Notes: generated by a model from the letters alone, not told the origin. Shown: positions 19,598 to 29,840, counted from the first letter of the stretch. The stretch: 64,000 nucleotides of DNA from Methylobacterium brachythecii (GCF_014196345.1 NZ_JACIDN010000002.1:434001-498000); one strand, 5' to 3'. Program-made: numbers and translations.

Positions 19598-19712
19598 GTC
19601 ATTCCGGGGCCGCGGAGCGGAACCCGGAATCCACGATCGGGCGCCACATCTCACGCTACCGCGCATCTCGGGTGGATTCCGGGTTCTCGCCTTCCGCGAG
19701 CCCCGGAATGAC
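19598..19712. repeat. 115-bp REP-like inverted repeat (GTCATTCCGG family)
   Basis: Starts GTCATTCCGGGG (19598) and ends CCCCGGAATGAC (19712). Nested inside are AACCCGGAATCCACGA and a matching TGGATTCCGGGTT, so it folds into one long imperfect hairpin. A related copy lies at 54123-54234. It sits between groEL and the convergent ParA-linked gene. Confidence 0.8.
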
Positions 19713-19727
19713 GGGTTTGGAAAGGAC

Positions 19728-20207
19728 TCAGCCCTTCTTCTTTTTCTTGCCGCCCTTGGCCGCAGCCGTGTCGCGGTCCTTGCCGTCCCACGTCGCCGCG
19801 AAGGGGCGCTTGCCGAGGGCGCGCTGGGGCGCCGGCTTCTTCGCTACGGCCTTTGCCCGGGAGCCCTTAGGCGCCGCGCTGGGCTCGTCTGCATTCGCCA
19901 AGCCTTCGAGCCAGGTGCGGTGCCAGGCCGACGAGGCGGTCTTGAGGGTCGCGTTATGGCGGTCGAGGCGCGCGACGATCGCCTTGATCTCCACATCCGT
20001 CATCCCGTCGAGGACGAGCGCGAAGGTCTCCGCGCCGAGCGTCCTGCGGATCAGCCGCAACCGCGCCAGCGGCAGCGCCCTGTGCTTGAGCTGCTTGACC
20101 ACGAGCGCCCGCGCCGTGCGCGCGATGTCGGGCCGGATCTCGGCGAAAACCTCGGGCACCGTGGCGATGGCGCCAAGCACCGCGTAGCCGTCGATATCAA
20201 GCGCCAT
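19728..20207 (-). CDS. Hypothetical basic protein coupled to ParA
   Basis: 159 aa, not recognised. The first 110 residues are probably helical (VLGAIATVPEVFAEIRPDIARTARALVVKQLKHRALPL). The C-terminal 40 are Lys/Ala/Pro-rich, ending in a run of lysines. This basic tail may bind nucleic acid or act as an intrinsically disordered anchor (inference). Its start at 20207 overlaps the end of the ParA gene by 11 bp, so the two are translationally coupled and probably act together. It is not ParB: there is no ParB/Srx or HTH motif. Confidence 0.72.
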   Translation of the reverse strand: MALDIDGYAVLGAIATVPEVFAEIRPDIARTARALVVKQLKHRALPLARLRLIRRTLGAETFALVLDGMTDVEIKAIVARLDRHNATLKTASSAWHRTWLEGLANADEPSAAPKGSRAKAVAKKPAPQRALGKRPFAATWDGKDRDTAAAKGGKKKKKG

Positions 20208-21093
20208 GGAGGATCCCCTTCAGTTCGTCGATGAGCGGAATCAGCACGGTGGAGACGTGGGTGTTGTATTTCGCGGTGAAGGTCGGCGGCAGGTCACGCG
20301 GGACCAGCGCGTCGGCGAGCGCCGCCGCTTGGGGGATGCAGGTCGTCAGCAGCTTGAACCCAGCATCGGGCGCCTCGGCCTCCGCGCGCAACTGGTCAAG
20401 CGTGCGCTGGTGCTGGCGGACGTGCTGCTGATAGCGGGTCACCAGCACGTAGGGTGGGCTCTTCGGACGATCCTGCCCATCCCCACCGCTACTGCGCCGC
20501 CAGATCGTCTCGACGAAGGCGTTCAATCCGTAGGTCGAGAGGAAATCGGGAATTGAGGTGACCAGCACGAGGTCCGATCCACGCACCGCGACCTCGGTCA
20601 TCGGCGAGATGCCCGGCGCACAATCGAAGATCACGTAGTCGTAGTCCTCGGCCAGCGGCGCGATGGTGTTGCGGAACAGCTTGGTCAGCCGCTCCTCAAT
20701 GGCGTGCATCGACAGGCCCTGGCCGGTGAGCTCGTAGATGATCTCGCGCTCGACCATCCGGAGATAAGGGCCCGAGGCCAGCAGCGAGAGCCCGAGGGGC
20801 CGGTTCTTGTGCGTCGTCAGGCTGACCTGTTCCTGGATACGCGAGGCCAGCGCCGGCTTGTCCCTCGCGATCAGCTTGAGGGCGAGGAACGCTTCGAGCG
20901 TGCGCCCCTTTGCGATCAGCTCGCCGAGGCGGTCCGGACCGGCGAGACAGACCGAGACGCTGGCCTGCGGGTCGAGGTCGGCGACGAGCACGCGCGCGCC
21001 ATCGGCCGCCAGAGCCTCGGCGAGCATGACCACGGTCGTGGTCTTGCCGACCCCGCCCTTCATGTTGGCGACCGCGATGAGCTTGCCCGTCAC
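20197..21093 (-). CDS. Orphan ParA/Soj-type ATPase
   Basis: 298 aa. The deviant Walker A KGGVGKTT is at about residues 12-19 (MKGGVGKTTTVVMLAEALA), with switch I DLDPQASVSVCL and Walker B YDYVIFDCAPGISPMTEVAV. Such ATPases form nucleoid-bound dimers that position plasmids, chromosomes, chemotaxis clusters or other cargo. No parB or parS is visible, so it is an orphan, with the coupled basic protein as its likely partner. The GTG start at 21093 places the P-loop normally; upstream in-frame sequence is arginine-rich and non-conserved. Confidence 0.9.
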   Translation of the reverse strand: MTGKLIAVANMKGGVGKTTTVVMLAEALAADGARVLVADLDPQASVSVCLAGPDRLGELIAKGRTLEAFLALKLIARDKPALASRIQEQVSLTTHKNRPLGLSLLASGPYLRMVEREIIYELTGQGLSMHAIEERLTKLFRNTIAPLAEDYDYVIFDCAPGISPMTEVAVRGSDLVLVTSIPDFLSTYGLNAFVETIWRRSSGGDGQDRPKSPPYVLVTRYQQHVRQHQRTLDQLRAEAEAPDAGFKLLTTCIPQAAALADALVPRDLPPTFTAKYNTHVSTVLIPLIDELKGILHGA

Positions 21094-21224
21094 GCTCTCG
21101 CGTCTCCCGAAGCGTTGGTCTCGAGTGTCTTTGGCAGAGGCTCGCGCCCGTCGGAAGTCGGGAAAGGCCGTTGCGCGCCGGCTCCGGCCGTTCGATCCAA
21201 AGGACTTCGCGATGCAGAGCCGGC

Positions 21225-21428
21225 TCAGCGTCCCGGCGGCACTAGCCGGGCCGAAAAACTCGCCAGAATCAGGCCGACACCGAGGGCGAAGCCCGGGCGG
21301 CTGATGTCGCCGCCGATCGACGCGACGATCCAATAGCCGACGATGACGATCCCGGCGATGATCAAGCCGAAGCGCAGGAACAGGCGCAGCGGCGTCCGCC
21401 AGGTCAGCCCCGTGTCGGACCCGCTCAT
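21225..21428 (-). CDS. Small two-helix membrane protein coupled to the cyclase
   Basis: 67 aa with two predicted membrane helices (FLRFGLIIAGIVIVGYWIVA and FALGVGLILASFSARLV) and short charged ends. It starts inside the stop codon of the nucleotide cyclase gene (ATGA overlap at 21425-21428), so it is co-translated with it. Function unknown; possibly a small accessory subunit or stability factor for the cyclase (inference). Confidence 0.72.
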   Translation of the reverse strand: MSGSDTGLTWRTPLRLFLRFGLIIAGIVIVGYWIVASIGGDISRPGFALGVGLILASFSARLVPPGR

Positions 21429-22522
21429 GATACGGCGACGCGCGGCCGGGCCGCAGAGGCGGGATCGGCGGCGACGGCCTCCTCGATCATGGCGGCGGCG
21501 GTGTCGCCGCCCCGCTCCAGCGTCGCCACCGCGAGGGGCTGGTCGCGTCCGCGAAGGATGTGGGCGCCGAGCCCGCGCGGGGTGACGCCTTCGGGCAGGC
21601 GCGGCAGCCGGCCGAGCAGGTCCTCGGAGATCAGGATGTCGACGCCGAGCGGTCGGCAGAGCGCCTCGATCCGCGCCGTGACGTTCACCGCGTCGCCGAA
21701 ATAGGCGATCTTGTGCCGGTCGACCCCGACTTCCGCCGTGACCACCGAGCCGCCATGCAGGGCTGCGCGCAGGCGCGGCACCGTGCCGAAGCGCGCCCGC
21801 CAAGCCTCGGCCTCCGCCTCGATCCGGTCGCGCACGGCGAACAGGCAGGAGACGCAGCGCGCATCCTTGAGGCCGCGCTCCATCGGCCAGGTGATCATCG
21901 CCATGTCGCCGATATAGTCGTCGGTCGAGCCCTGGTAGCGCCTTACCGGCTCGGCCAGGGTCGCGAAGACTGCGCTGAGATATTCCTGCGCACGCAAGTC
22001 GCCGTGGGTCTCGGCGAAGGCCGTCGAGCCGACCACGTCGAGGAACAGGAAGATGCGCTCCTCCTCGACAGGCCGATGATAGCGCCCGATCAGGAAGTTC
22101 ACGAAGACCTCGCCGCCGATCAGGTCGCGCATGCGGATCACGAAGACCAGGAAGGCCGAGACCGCGAGCGCGTAGGCCAGCACCCGCGGCGTCGTGCGCA
22201 CGGCCTCCGAGAGAGGATCGCCGGTCAGTCCGAACGCCCAGACGAAGACGCCGCCGAGCGCGTTGCCCGCCACGATCATCAGCACGTAGGAGAGTTCTGC
22301 AGCCGGAACATAGAGTGACGCCGGCAAGCGGCGGATGCGCGATTGCAGGCCCGCCAGGATGAGGCCGCGGTCGAAGCCGAGCGCCGCCGTGCCGATGCAG
22401 AAGCCGTAGACGAAGCCGGCCGCCGGGGAGGCCCCCTGCGCGAAGACGAGGTTGTAGATCAGGCCCGCACCGCCGGCGGCGACGAGGATCAATGCCCAGA
22501 ACCAGCGATGCTGCGGCAACAT
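21425..22522 (-). CDS. Membrane-bound class III adenylate/guanylate cyclase
   Basis: 365 aa. The N-terminal half holds about four membrane helices (10-30, 40-60, 75-100, 118-140 by eye). A class III nucleotide cyclase domain starts near residue 165. Metal Asp is in FLFLDVVGST, the second metal site in YIGDMAMITWP, and the ribose/transition-state region in GDAVNVTARIE. It makes cAMP or cGMP; specificity is not certain. The ATG at 22522 begins just before the first helix. Followed by the overlapping small membrane gene. Confidence 0.88.
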   Translation of the reverse strand: MLPQHRWFWALILVAAGGAGLIYNLVFAQGASPAAGFVYGFCIGTAALGFDRGLILAGLQSRIRRLPASLYVPAAELSYVLMIVAGNALGGVFVWAFGLTGDPLSEAVRTTPRVLAYALAVSAFLVFVIRMRDLIGGEVFVNFLIGRYHRPVEEERIFLFLDVVGSTAFAETHGDLRAQEYLSAVFATLAEPVRRYQGSTDDYIGDMAMITWPMERGLKDARCVSCLFAVRDRIEAEAEAWRARFGTVPRLRAALHGGSVVTAEVGVDRHKIAYFGDAVNVTARIEALCRPLGVDILISEDLLGRLPRLPEGVTPRGLGAHILRGRDQPLAVATLERGGDTAAAMIEEAVAADPASAARPRVAVS

Positions 22523-22822
22523 CAGCCGACCCTCGCGACGCCGGATGCCGCCGGCCTGCCCGCGCCGGCCTGCAACCCTACGGCGCAGCGGTGAGGCGGG
22601 GCGGTTCGCACGGGCGCTCCTTGTCGCGTCGATGAGGAGAGGGCGTGGCAGGCAGAGAGGGGGGCACGCCCAGGCGTTGCAAGGCTCATGCTGGTATGAT
22701 GGCTTCAGTATGGCGCAGGCGCCCGAGAGCCGAAACTGATCACCGCCTGTGTCTGAACGGATGCAAAACAAAAGGGCCGGCGTTTCCACCGGCCCTTCGA
22801 TCGAAAAGAGGTCTGGCTGCGC
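22523..22822. other. Intergenic region without a recognised gene
   Basis: 300 bp between the cyclase start and the L,D-transpeptidase stop, both genes on the minus strand. It holds the transpeptidase terminator near 22765-22797 and presumably the cyclase promoter. No ORF with coding character was seen. Confidence 0.6.
22765..22797 (-). terminator. Rho-independent terminator of the L,D-transpeptidase gene
   Basis: Read on the minus strand: AAGGGCCGG, loop TGGAAACG, CCGGCCCTTTTGTTTTG. A 9-bp GC stem followed by a T-rich tail (plus strand arms 22772-22780 and 22789-22797), 26 bp beyond the stop codon. Confidence 0.88.
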
Positions 22823-23464
22823 TCAGCGCTGGACGATGACCCGCGTGCCGACCTTGACCCGGGTGTAGAGGTCCGAGACGTCTTCGTTGGTCATGCGGAT
22901 GCAGCCCGAGGAGACGGCGGTACCGATCGTATCCGGCTCGTTCGAGCCGTGGATGCGGTAGATCGAGTTACCGAGATACATGGCGCGGGCGCCGAGAGGG
23001 TTCTCGATGCCGCCCTTCATGTAGCGCGGCAGGTCGGGACGGCGCTTCAGCATCTCGGACGGCGGACGCCAATCCGGCCATTCCTTCTTCATGGTGATGT
23101 TCTGGGTACCGCCCCAGGTGAAGCCCGGTCGGCCGACGCCGATGCCGTAGCGCATGGCCTCGCCGCCACCCATGATCAGGTACAGGCGGCGCTCGGCGGT
23201 CGACACCACGATCGTGCCGGCCGTGTAGGGCCCGTTATAGGCGACGACTTCCTTCTGGATCGCCGCGGCCTGCGGGGCGGTGGCCGCCTGCTGCTCAAGC
23301 GGGTCGGCAGCCGGCAGGGAAACGTTTTGCGGGCGCACGCGCACGGTCAGCACGTCGGTCAACGGCTGGCGGGTCAGCGGGTCGATCTCATAGGCGGAGG
23401 CGGGCGTCGCCAGCGCGACGGACGCACAGGCGAGGCCCGCGAGGGCGGTGACGATACGGCGCAT
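22823..23464 (-). CDS. L,D-transpeptidase (YkuD domain), secreted
   Basis: 213 aa. Sec signal peptide MRRIVTALAGLACASVALATPASA. The YkuD catalytic domain spans about 80-213, with His 172 in IHGSNEPDTIG and nucleophile Cys 188 in SSGCIRM. It acts in the periplasm and forms 3-3 peptidoglycan cross-links or attaches proteins to peptidoglycan. The ATG at 23464 gives a clean signal peptide; in-frame upstream codons extend to 23716 with no conserved character. A strong terminator follows. Confidence 0.94.
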   Translation of the reverse strand: MRRIVTALAGLACASVALATPASAYEIDPLTRQPLTDVLTVRVRPQNVSLPAADPLEQQAATAPQAAAIQKEVVAYNGPYTAGTIVVSTAERRLYLIMGGGEAMRYGIGVGRPGFTWGGTQNITMKKEWPDWRPPSEMLKRRPDLPRYMKGGIENPLGARAMYLGNSIYRIHGSNEPDTIGTAVSSGCIRMTNEDVSDLYTRVKVGTRVIVQR

Positions 23465-23781
23465 CGATGGCCTCGCGTGGGCAGGCAGACTTGTGGAAAC
23501 TCGGTGGATAACTCCGGCACGTATTCGTACGGAGCGCTGCCCAGACCTAAACCGCCCTGCGTTAAAGCCAAGCTCAAATCGCGGGCTGAATACCCGTTCG
23601 GCCAAGCTCGTGACCGTGTGGCAACACTGTGGCAACTTAGCCGTATTACGGACGAGAAGAGGCCGCGAACACGCCAGGTTAGGGAACCTTTCACGACCGG
23701 CGCGACTGCGATCCACGCCTGAGATTCGGCCGATCGCGGCGCGGAGCGGTAAGCCCTCTCAATGGAGGCGCAGGGAGCGCG
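23465..23781. other. Intergenic region without a recognised gene
   Basis: 317 bp between the L,D-transpeptidase start and the nadC stop. AT content is slightly higher around 23500-23660 than in flanking genes, consistent with the transpeptidase promoter. I saw no tRNA, repeat or small ORF with a ribosome site. Confidence 0.55.
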
Positions 23782-24642
23782 TCAGGCCGCGTCCAGCCCC
23801 AAATCGATGATCGCGGCGCTGTGCGTGATCCAGCCGACGGAGATCAGGTCGACGCCGGAGGCCGCCACGGCGCCGACGGTCTCGCGGTTGATCCGGCCCG
23901 AGGCCTCGGTGATGGCGCGGCCGTCGACGAGGCGCACCGCCTCGGCCAGGGTTTGCGGGCTCATGTTGTCGAGGAGGACCGCGTCGGCGCCGACGGAAAG
24001 CGCCTGTTCGAGCTGGGCCAGGGTGTCGACCTCGATTTCGATCTTCACGAGGTGACCGGTATGGGCGCGGGCGCGCTCGATCGCCGCCACGATGCCGCCG
24101 GCCACCGCGACGTGGTTGTCCTTGATCAGCACGGCGTCGTCGAGGCCGAAGCGGTGGTTGGAGCCGCCACCGGCCCTGACCGCATGCTTTTCAAGCGCGC
24201 GCAGGCCCGGCGTGGTCTTGCGGGTGCAGACGATCTTGGCGTGGCCGTGCGGACGGGCCGCCTCGACGAGCGCCGCGGTTGCGGTGGCCACCCCGGACAA
24301 ACGGCAGAGCAGGTTCAGCGCCACGCGTTCAGCGGTGAGGATGGCGCGCGCCGGGCCGTCGAGCCGGATCACGGTGTCGCCCGGCGTGACGCGGGCGCCG
24401 TCGCCGCGCTCGACGGTGACCGTCACCGCGGGATCGATCAGCCCGAAGGCGATCGCCGCGGTGTCCACTCCGGCGATCACGCCGTCCTGGCGGGAGGCGA
24501 TGACGCCGGAGAGCCGGTCGGCGGCCGGCACGATCGCGTCGGTGGTGATGTCGCCGGCCCGGCCGAGATCTTCGAGCAGCGCCGCTCGGACGATCGGCTC
24601 GACCAGGAGGCGCGGCAGCGGAAGCAGCGTGGCGTCAGGCAT
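23782..24642 (-). CDS. nadC: Nicotinate-nucleotide pyrophosphorylase (quinolinate phosphoribosyltransferase)
   Basis: 286 aa, family length. Converts quinolinate and PRPP to nicotinate mononucleotide, CO2 and PPi, the third step of de novo NAD synthesis. [29 protein letters not shown] is the QPRTase active-site block, with KDNHV and VEVDTL-type ([13 protein letters not shown]) strands after it. Overlaps nadB by 8 bp, so it is the last gene of nadA-nadB-nadC. Confidence 0.97.
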   Translation of the reverse strand: MPDATLLPLPRLLVEPIVRAALLEDLGRAGDITTDAIVPAADRLSGVIASRQDGVIAGVDTAAIAFGLIDPAVTVTVERGDGARVTPGDTVIRLDGPARAILTAERVALNLLCRLSGVATATAALVEAARPHGHAKIVCTRKTTPGLRALEKHAVRAGGGSNHRFGLDDAVLIKDNHVAVAGGIVAAIERARAHTGHLVKIEIEVDTLAQLEQALSVGADAVLLDNMSPQTLAEAVRLVDGRAITEASGRINRETVGAVAASGVDLISVGWITHSAAIIDLGLDAA

Positions 24643-26188
24643 CGGTCAGGCTTTCCGCCGGGGTTTGGCTCTCCGCGATCCGCTCGGCCGCACGGAGGCA
24701 TTCCGAGAGGGTCGTCAGCGTGTGATAGCGCGCCGCCTGCCCGGAAAAATCGCCGCGCCAATGGCCGCCACGGCTCTCCTGCCGCGACAGGGCACAGACC
24801 GCGATCATCAGGCCGGTGAGCGCAGCGTCCGAGCCGGTCTCCGCGAGGGCACGTAGGCGGATGATCGCCGCGCGCAAACCCGCCTCATCGCGCACCACGC
24901 CGACCCGGCGCTCCATCAGGGTGCGCACCTCCGGCAAGGCCCGGCCGCCATCGCTGCGATGCCGCTCGGGCATCGTCGCCTCGCCGATCAGGGAGGCGGG
25001 GGGCGCCGCCTCGATCGAGGCGGCGATCGGTCCGGAAAAGGCGAGGGCTTCGAGCAGCGAGTTGCTGGCGAGGCGGTTCGCCCCGTGCAGGCCCGTCGAG
25101 GCGACTTCGCCACAGGCCCAGAGACCCGGAACGTCGGTGCGGCCCTCGGCGTCCACCAGCACGCCGCCCATGTGGTAGTGCGCCGCCGGCCGGACCGGGA
25201 TCGGCTGCACTGCCGGATCAATGCCGAGCCCGGCGCAGAGACCGGCCACGGTCGGAAAGCGCCGCGCCATCGATTGGCCGAGCTCGCCGCGGGTATCGAG
25301 GAAGACCTCGCGCCCGCCGGCCTGGGCCTGGAAGATCGCGCGGGCGACGACGTCGCGCGGTGCGAGGTCGCCTCCGCCGATGCCGGCCATCACGCGCTCG
25401 CCCTCACCGTCGACGAGCCGCGCGCCCTCCCCCCGCAACGCCTCGGTGGCGAGCGGCATCGGGTCGGCGCCGGCATCGATGGCCGTGGGGTGGAACTGCA
25501 CGAATTCGAGATCGCGCAGCGTCGCGCCCGCCCGCGCCGCGAGCAGCAGCCCGCTGCCGACGGCGCCGCGCGGATTGGTGGTCGCCGCATAGAGACCGCC
25601 GACGCCGCCCGTCGCCAGCACGACCGCGCGGGCCGGCAGGCGGAAGGCCGCACCGTCGCTCTCGCAGACGAGGCCGCAGACCGCGCCGTTCGCGTCCTGC
25701 ATCAGGGCCTTCGCCTCGGCGACGAGCACCTCGATCGACGGCGTCGCGCGCACGGCCGCGACGAGTCCTTCGAGGACGGTCGCGCCGGTGGAATCGCCGC
25801 GCCCGCGCACGATCCGGCGACGGCTATGCGCGGCCTCCAGCCCGAGGGCGAGGTTGCCATCGGCGTCGCGGTCGAAGCCGATGCCGGCCGCGACCAGCCA
25901 ATCGATCAACCCGGGCGCCGCATCGGCGACGGCGAGCGCGATGTCCGGCTCGGTCAGGCCGGCGCCGGCCGCCTCGGTATCGGCGGCGTGCAGGGTGGGT
26001 GCGTCGTCCGTACCGATGGCGGCGGCGATGCCGCCCTGGGCCCAGCCCGTGGCGGTGCCGGTACCGAGGGGAGCGGCCGTGACGAGCGTCACCGGGCGGG
26101 GTGCCAGCCGCAGGGCCGTGGCGAGCCCGGCGACGCCCGCGCCCACCACGATCACGCGGTCGGCGGGACTGCGCGAGACGATGCTCAT
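24635..26188 (-). CDS. nadB: L-aspartate oxidase
   Basis: 517 aa FAD enzyme that oxidises L-aspartate to iminoaspartate, first step of NAD synthesis. The dinucleotide fold VIVVGAGVAGLATALRL is at 13-29. TGWAQGGIAAA, the RRIVRGRGDSTGATV region, HYHMGGVLVDAEGRT and GLHGANRLASNSLLEAL (active-site Arg and flavin contacts) are all present. Coupled to nadC by an 8-bp overlap and 1 bp from the nadA stop. Confidence 0.97.
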   Translation of the reverse strand: MSIVSRSPADRVIVVGAGVAGLATALRLAPRPVTLVTAAPLGTGTATGWAQGGIAAAIGTDDAPTLHAADTEAAGAGLTEPDIALAVADAAPGLIDWLVAAGIGFDRDADGNLALGLEAAHSRRRIVRGRGDSTGATVLEGLVAAVRATPSIEVLVAEAKALMQDANGAVCGLVCESDGAAFRLPARAVVLATGGVGGLYAATTNPRGAVGSGLLLAARAGATLRDLEFVQFHPTAIDAGADPMPLATEALRGEGARLVDGEGERVMAGIGGGDLAPRDVVARAIFQAQAGGREVFLDTRGELGQSMARRFPTVAGLCAGLGIDPAVQPIPVRPAAHYHMGGVLVDAEGRTDVPGLWACGEVASTGLHGANRLASNSLLEALAFSGPIAASIEAAPPASLIGEATMPERHRSDGGRALPEVRTLMERRVGVVRDEAGLRAAIIRLRALAETGSDAALTGLMIAVCALSRQESRGGHWRGDFSGQAARYHTLTTLSECLRAAERIAESQTPAESLTDA

Positions 26189-26189
26189 G

Positions 26190-27233
<1,044 letters not shown>

Positions 27234-27246
27234 GGCACGCTCCTTT

Positions 27247-27263
27247 ATGCTCATAATGAGCAT
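27247..27263. promoter_or_regulatory. NadQ-like operator, copy 1 (ATGCT-N7-AGCAT)
   Basis: Perfect palindrome ATGCTCA-TAA-TGAGCAT, 14 bp upstream of the nadA start. Its core ATGCT-N7-AGCAT is repeated 59 bp further upstream. From memory, this resembles the operator of the alphaproteobacterial NAD repressor NadQ. Position over the start region suits repression. Confidence 0.7.
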
Positions 27264-27303
27264 TGTGCCGCCTAAGTTAGGAGCGAGTCTGTGGCTTGTC
27301 CAG

Positions 27304-27324
27304 ATATGCTGAGAGTGAGCATAT
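27304..27324. promoter_or_regulatory. NadQ-like operator, copy 2 (ATGCT-N7-AGCAT)
   Basis: ATATGCT-GAGAGTG-AGCATAT, a 7-7-7 inverted repeat 71 bp upstream of the nadA start. Same half-sites as copy 1, centres 59 bp apart, suggesting cooperative or looping repression of nadABC. Confidence 0.7.
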
Positions 27325-27452
27325 CGTTTTTGCGACGCGAAAGTCTGATGCAGCGCAACACGATCGGCCGAGGTTTCTGGGGGTGTCCGAAGGAGCAAAC
27401 CTCGCGCACGCGCCGACACGAGACACGGCGATCGTGCCTGATTATCGCCGGT

Positions 27453-29189
27453 TCACTTCCGCGTGGCCTTGCGAAACACGCGCGAGAGATCTTCGACCGC
27501 ATAGGGCTTTCGCAACAACTCGAAACCCTGCGGTCCCTCTTCCGCCAGAACGTGGCTGTAACCGCTCGTGAGGACCACCGGCAGGCTCGGATAGAGCTTG
27601 CGGATCTCGCGAGCCATCTCGACACCGTTCATACCGGGCATCACCACGTCGGAGAAGACCACGTCGAACTGCGTCACGTCTTCGGCGAGCAGCAGCAGCG
27701 CTTCGGAGGCGCGGCCGGCCCAGGTCGTGGCATAGCCGAGATCCTGCAGGAGCTGTGTCGAGAAGGCGCCGACGTCCGGGTTGTCCTCGACGACGAGAAC
27801 GCGACGGCCGCCGCCGGTGTCGCGCTGGATGCCACGGATCGAGGGGACCGCGCGTTCGCCGGTCCTGGCCTCGACCTGCGGCAGGTAGATCGTGAAGGTC
27901 GCGCCCTGGCCGACTTCGCTCTGCACCTCGACGTTTCCGCCCGACTGCTTGGCGAATCCGAAGACCTGCGAGAGGCCGAGGCCTGTGCCCTTACCGACTT
28001 CCTTGGTGGTGTAGAACGGCTCGAAGATGTGCGCGATCCGCTCAGGCGCGATGCCCGTGCCGGTATCGGTGACGGAGACGGCGACATAGGGCGAGGTATC
28101 GCCGTGATGCGTCCGGATCGCCGGCAGCTCCGCGCCGCAATGGACACGAAGCTCCAGGCGGCCCTCGCCGTCCATCGCATCGCGGGCATTGACGGCGAGG
28201 TTCACGAGCGCCGTCTCGAACTGGCTGATGTCGGCCTCGATGTAGCAGGGCAGCTCGTGCAGAATCCGCTCGATGCGGATGCGCGCGCCGACGATGGTGC
28301 CGAGCATCTCGGTGATGCGCTCGACGCGATCGTTGACGTCGAAGACCTCTGCCTTGAGCGACTGGCGCCGGGCGAAGGCGAGGAGTTGGCCGGTGAGGCG
28401 GGCGGCGCGGTCGACCGTGTCGGCGATGGCGTCGACGTAGCGGCGGCGGCGCTCGTCCGCGAGGTCGGGCCGGCGCAGCAGGTCGGTGGACGACTTGATG
28501 ATGGTCAGGAGGTTGTTGAAGTCGTGGGCGATGCCGCCAGTGAGCTGGCCCACGGCCTCCATCTTCTGCGCCTGGCGTAGGGCATCCTCCATGCGCTCGC
28601 GTTCCTCGCTCTGCGCCTCCAGCCGGGCGTTGGCGTCGGCCAGCTCGCGCACGCGGCTGCGCTGCTCGGTGAGGTCGGTGATGATGCCGCAGAGCAGCGG
28701 CGCGGTATCGGTGCGCTCCAGGAGGCTGAGCGAGACGTTGGCCGGAACGCTGCCGCCGCCGGCCGTCTGGAGAGACAACTCGCCGCGGGCGCTCCCCTCA
28801 GAGGCCTCGCGCAGCAGCCGCGACAGCACGGGAGCATCGTCTCCGGCGATGAAGGCGTGAAGCGGCTGGCCGATGAGCCGTTCCTGGCGCAGGCCGAGCA
28901 TCTCGGTCATGCGCCGGTTGCTATAGAGGATGGTGCCGTCGGCTCCGAGCGTCACCGCGCCTTCCTGGATCTGCTCGATCAGGACGCGATAGGGCCGGTC
29001 GGCATTCTCCAGCGTGTAGATCTGATTGCGGTTGTCCGGCCCCTGCACGACCACGGCGTCGAAATCGCCGCTACGCAGGGCGGCGAGCGTGTCCTCGCTC
29101 TCCTCCAGCCGCGCTTCGAGCTCGGCGATCCGCGCGCGGTCCGCCTCGGCGGAGCGCTGAGCCGTCTCGGGATCAGGCACCGTGCTCAT
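27453..29189 (-). CDS. PAS hybrid sensor histidine kinase with receiver domain, Kai-operon kinase
   Basis: 578 aa, soluble. N-terminal coiled coil (about 10-45), PAS domain (about 63-180), HisKA with phospho-acceptor His 222 in [11 protein letters not shown], HATPase (N box [11 protein letters not shown] near 330, G boxes DTGTGI and GKGTGLGL), and a C-terminal receiver domain (about 463-575) with Asp 514 in [11 protein letters not shown]. No transmembrane helix, so it senses a cytosolic signal, plausibly KaiC/KaiB state. Its ATG at 29189 lies inside the 3' end of the preceding kaiB gene (17-bp overlap). The tight coupling argues that it is the output kinase of the Kai module (inference). Confidence 0.93.
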   Translation of the reverse strand: MSTVPDPETAQRSAEADRARIAELEARLEESEDTLAALRSGDFDAVVVQGPDNRNQIYTLENADRPYRVLIEQIQEGAVTLGADGTILYSNRRMTEMLGLRQERLIGQPLHAFIAGDDAPVLSRLLREASEGSARGELSLQTAGGGSVPANVSLSLLERTDTAPLLCGIITDLTEQRSRVRELADANARLEAQSEERERMEDALRQAQKMEAVGQLTGGIAHDFNNLLTIIKSSTDLLRRPDLADERRRRYVDAIADTVDRAARLTGQLLAFARRQSLKAEVFDVNDRVERITEMLGTIVGARIRIERILHELPCYIEADISQFETALVNLAVNARDAMDGEGRLELRVHCGAELPAIRTHHGDTSPYVAVSVTDTGTGIAPERIAHIFEPFYTTKEVGKGTGLGLSQVFGFAKQSGGNVEVQSEVGQGATFTIYLPQVEARTGERAVPSIRGIQRDTGGGRRVLVVEDNPDVGAFSTQLLQDLGYATTWAGRASEALLLLAEDVTQFDVVFSDVVMPGMNGVEMAREIRKLYPSLPVVLTSGYSHVLAEEGPQGFELLRKPYAVEDLSRVFRKATRK

Positions 29190-29505
29190 CGGTGGGCTCG
29201 CGGGATGGGATGATGCCGAGCCCGCGCAGCACGCGCGGCTCGTCCGAGAGGTCGCCAATGATCTGGCGTTGCGGAAGCGGCGACAGTCTCAGCAAGGTGG
29301 GCGCCGCGACAACCCGGTTCGCCTCGGCCAGTTCCGCCTGCTGATAGATGTCGATCACCTCGATATCGACGTTCGGGCCGATATGCCGGTCGCAGATTCG
29401 GCGCAGGTTCTCGATCGTACGACGGGAGCGCGGCGTGGAGCCGGCGATGAACAGGCGCAGGCGATACTGCGTCGACCCGGGCGCGGATGGCCCGCCGTCG
29501 GTCAA
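29173..29505 (-). CDS. KaiB-family protein (second, divergent copy)
   Basis: 110 aa thioredoxin-like KaiB fold: [28 protein letters not shown], then [27 protein letters not shown] and [17 protein letters not shown]. More diverged than the other copy, with IYQQAEL replacing LLKNPQL. The likely start is TTG 29505, overlapping the stop of kaiB copy 1 (TTGA). It also overlaps the kinase gene by 17 bp. It may compete with the first KaiB for KaiC, or couple KaiC state to the kinase (inference). Confidence 0.88.
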   Translation of the reverse strand: MTDGGPSAPGSTQYRLRLFIAGSTPRSRRTIENLRRICDRHIGPNVDIEVIDIYQQAELAEANRVVAAPTLLRLSPLPQRQIIGDLSDEPRVLRGLGIIPSREPTDEHGA

Positions 29506-29840
29506 GGTGAATCTTTCGCGCGGATGTCGAGGCCGACGAGGACCTTCTCTGTATTGGAGAGGTCGCCGATGATGCGCTTGAGCGGCTCCGGCAGCCGGCG
29601 CACCAGCGTCGGCACGGCGAGAATCTGATCACCGGCGGCGAGCTGCGGGTTCTTCAGGAGATCGATGACCTCGATCTCGTAGCGACCGGCGAGATGTTCC
29701 TCGCAGACCTTCTTGAGGTTCGCCATCGCGGTGAGCGACTTGATGGTCTGCCCGGCGACGTAGAGGCGAAGATGGTAGTGTCCCGGCGCGAGGTCGGCAT
29801 CCGCGTTCGGATCGGTCGCCATAGTGGTGCTCTCGCTCAT
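29502..29840 (-). CDS. kaiB: KaiB-family clock protein
   Basis: 112 aa. [85 protein letters not shown] follows cyanobacterial KaiB along its whole length, including [11 protein letters not shown] and IIGDLS. KaiB is a fold-switching protein that binds the KaiC CI ring. It starts in the kaiC stop codon (ATGA, 29837-29840). The 20-residue N-terminal tail is not conserved. Confidence 0.93.
   Translation of the reverse strand: MSESTTMATDPNADADLAPGHYHLRLYVAGQTIKSLTAMANLKKVCEEHLAGRYEIEVIDLLKNPQLAAGDQILAVPTLVRRLPEPLKRIIGDLSNTEKVLVGLDIRAKDSP

Noticed and set aside
27234..27453. Extended NadA N-terminus from the upstream open frame
   Set aside because: The extra 62 codons span the two operator palindromes and lack family similarity. 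The ATG at 27233 has an ideal AAGGAG spacing.
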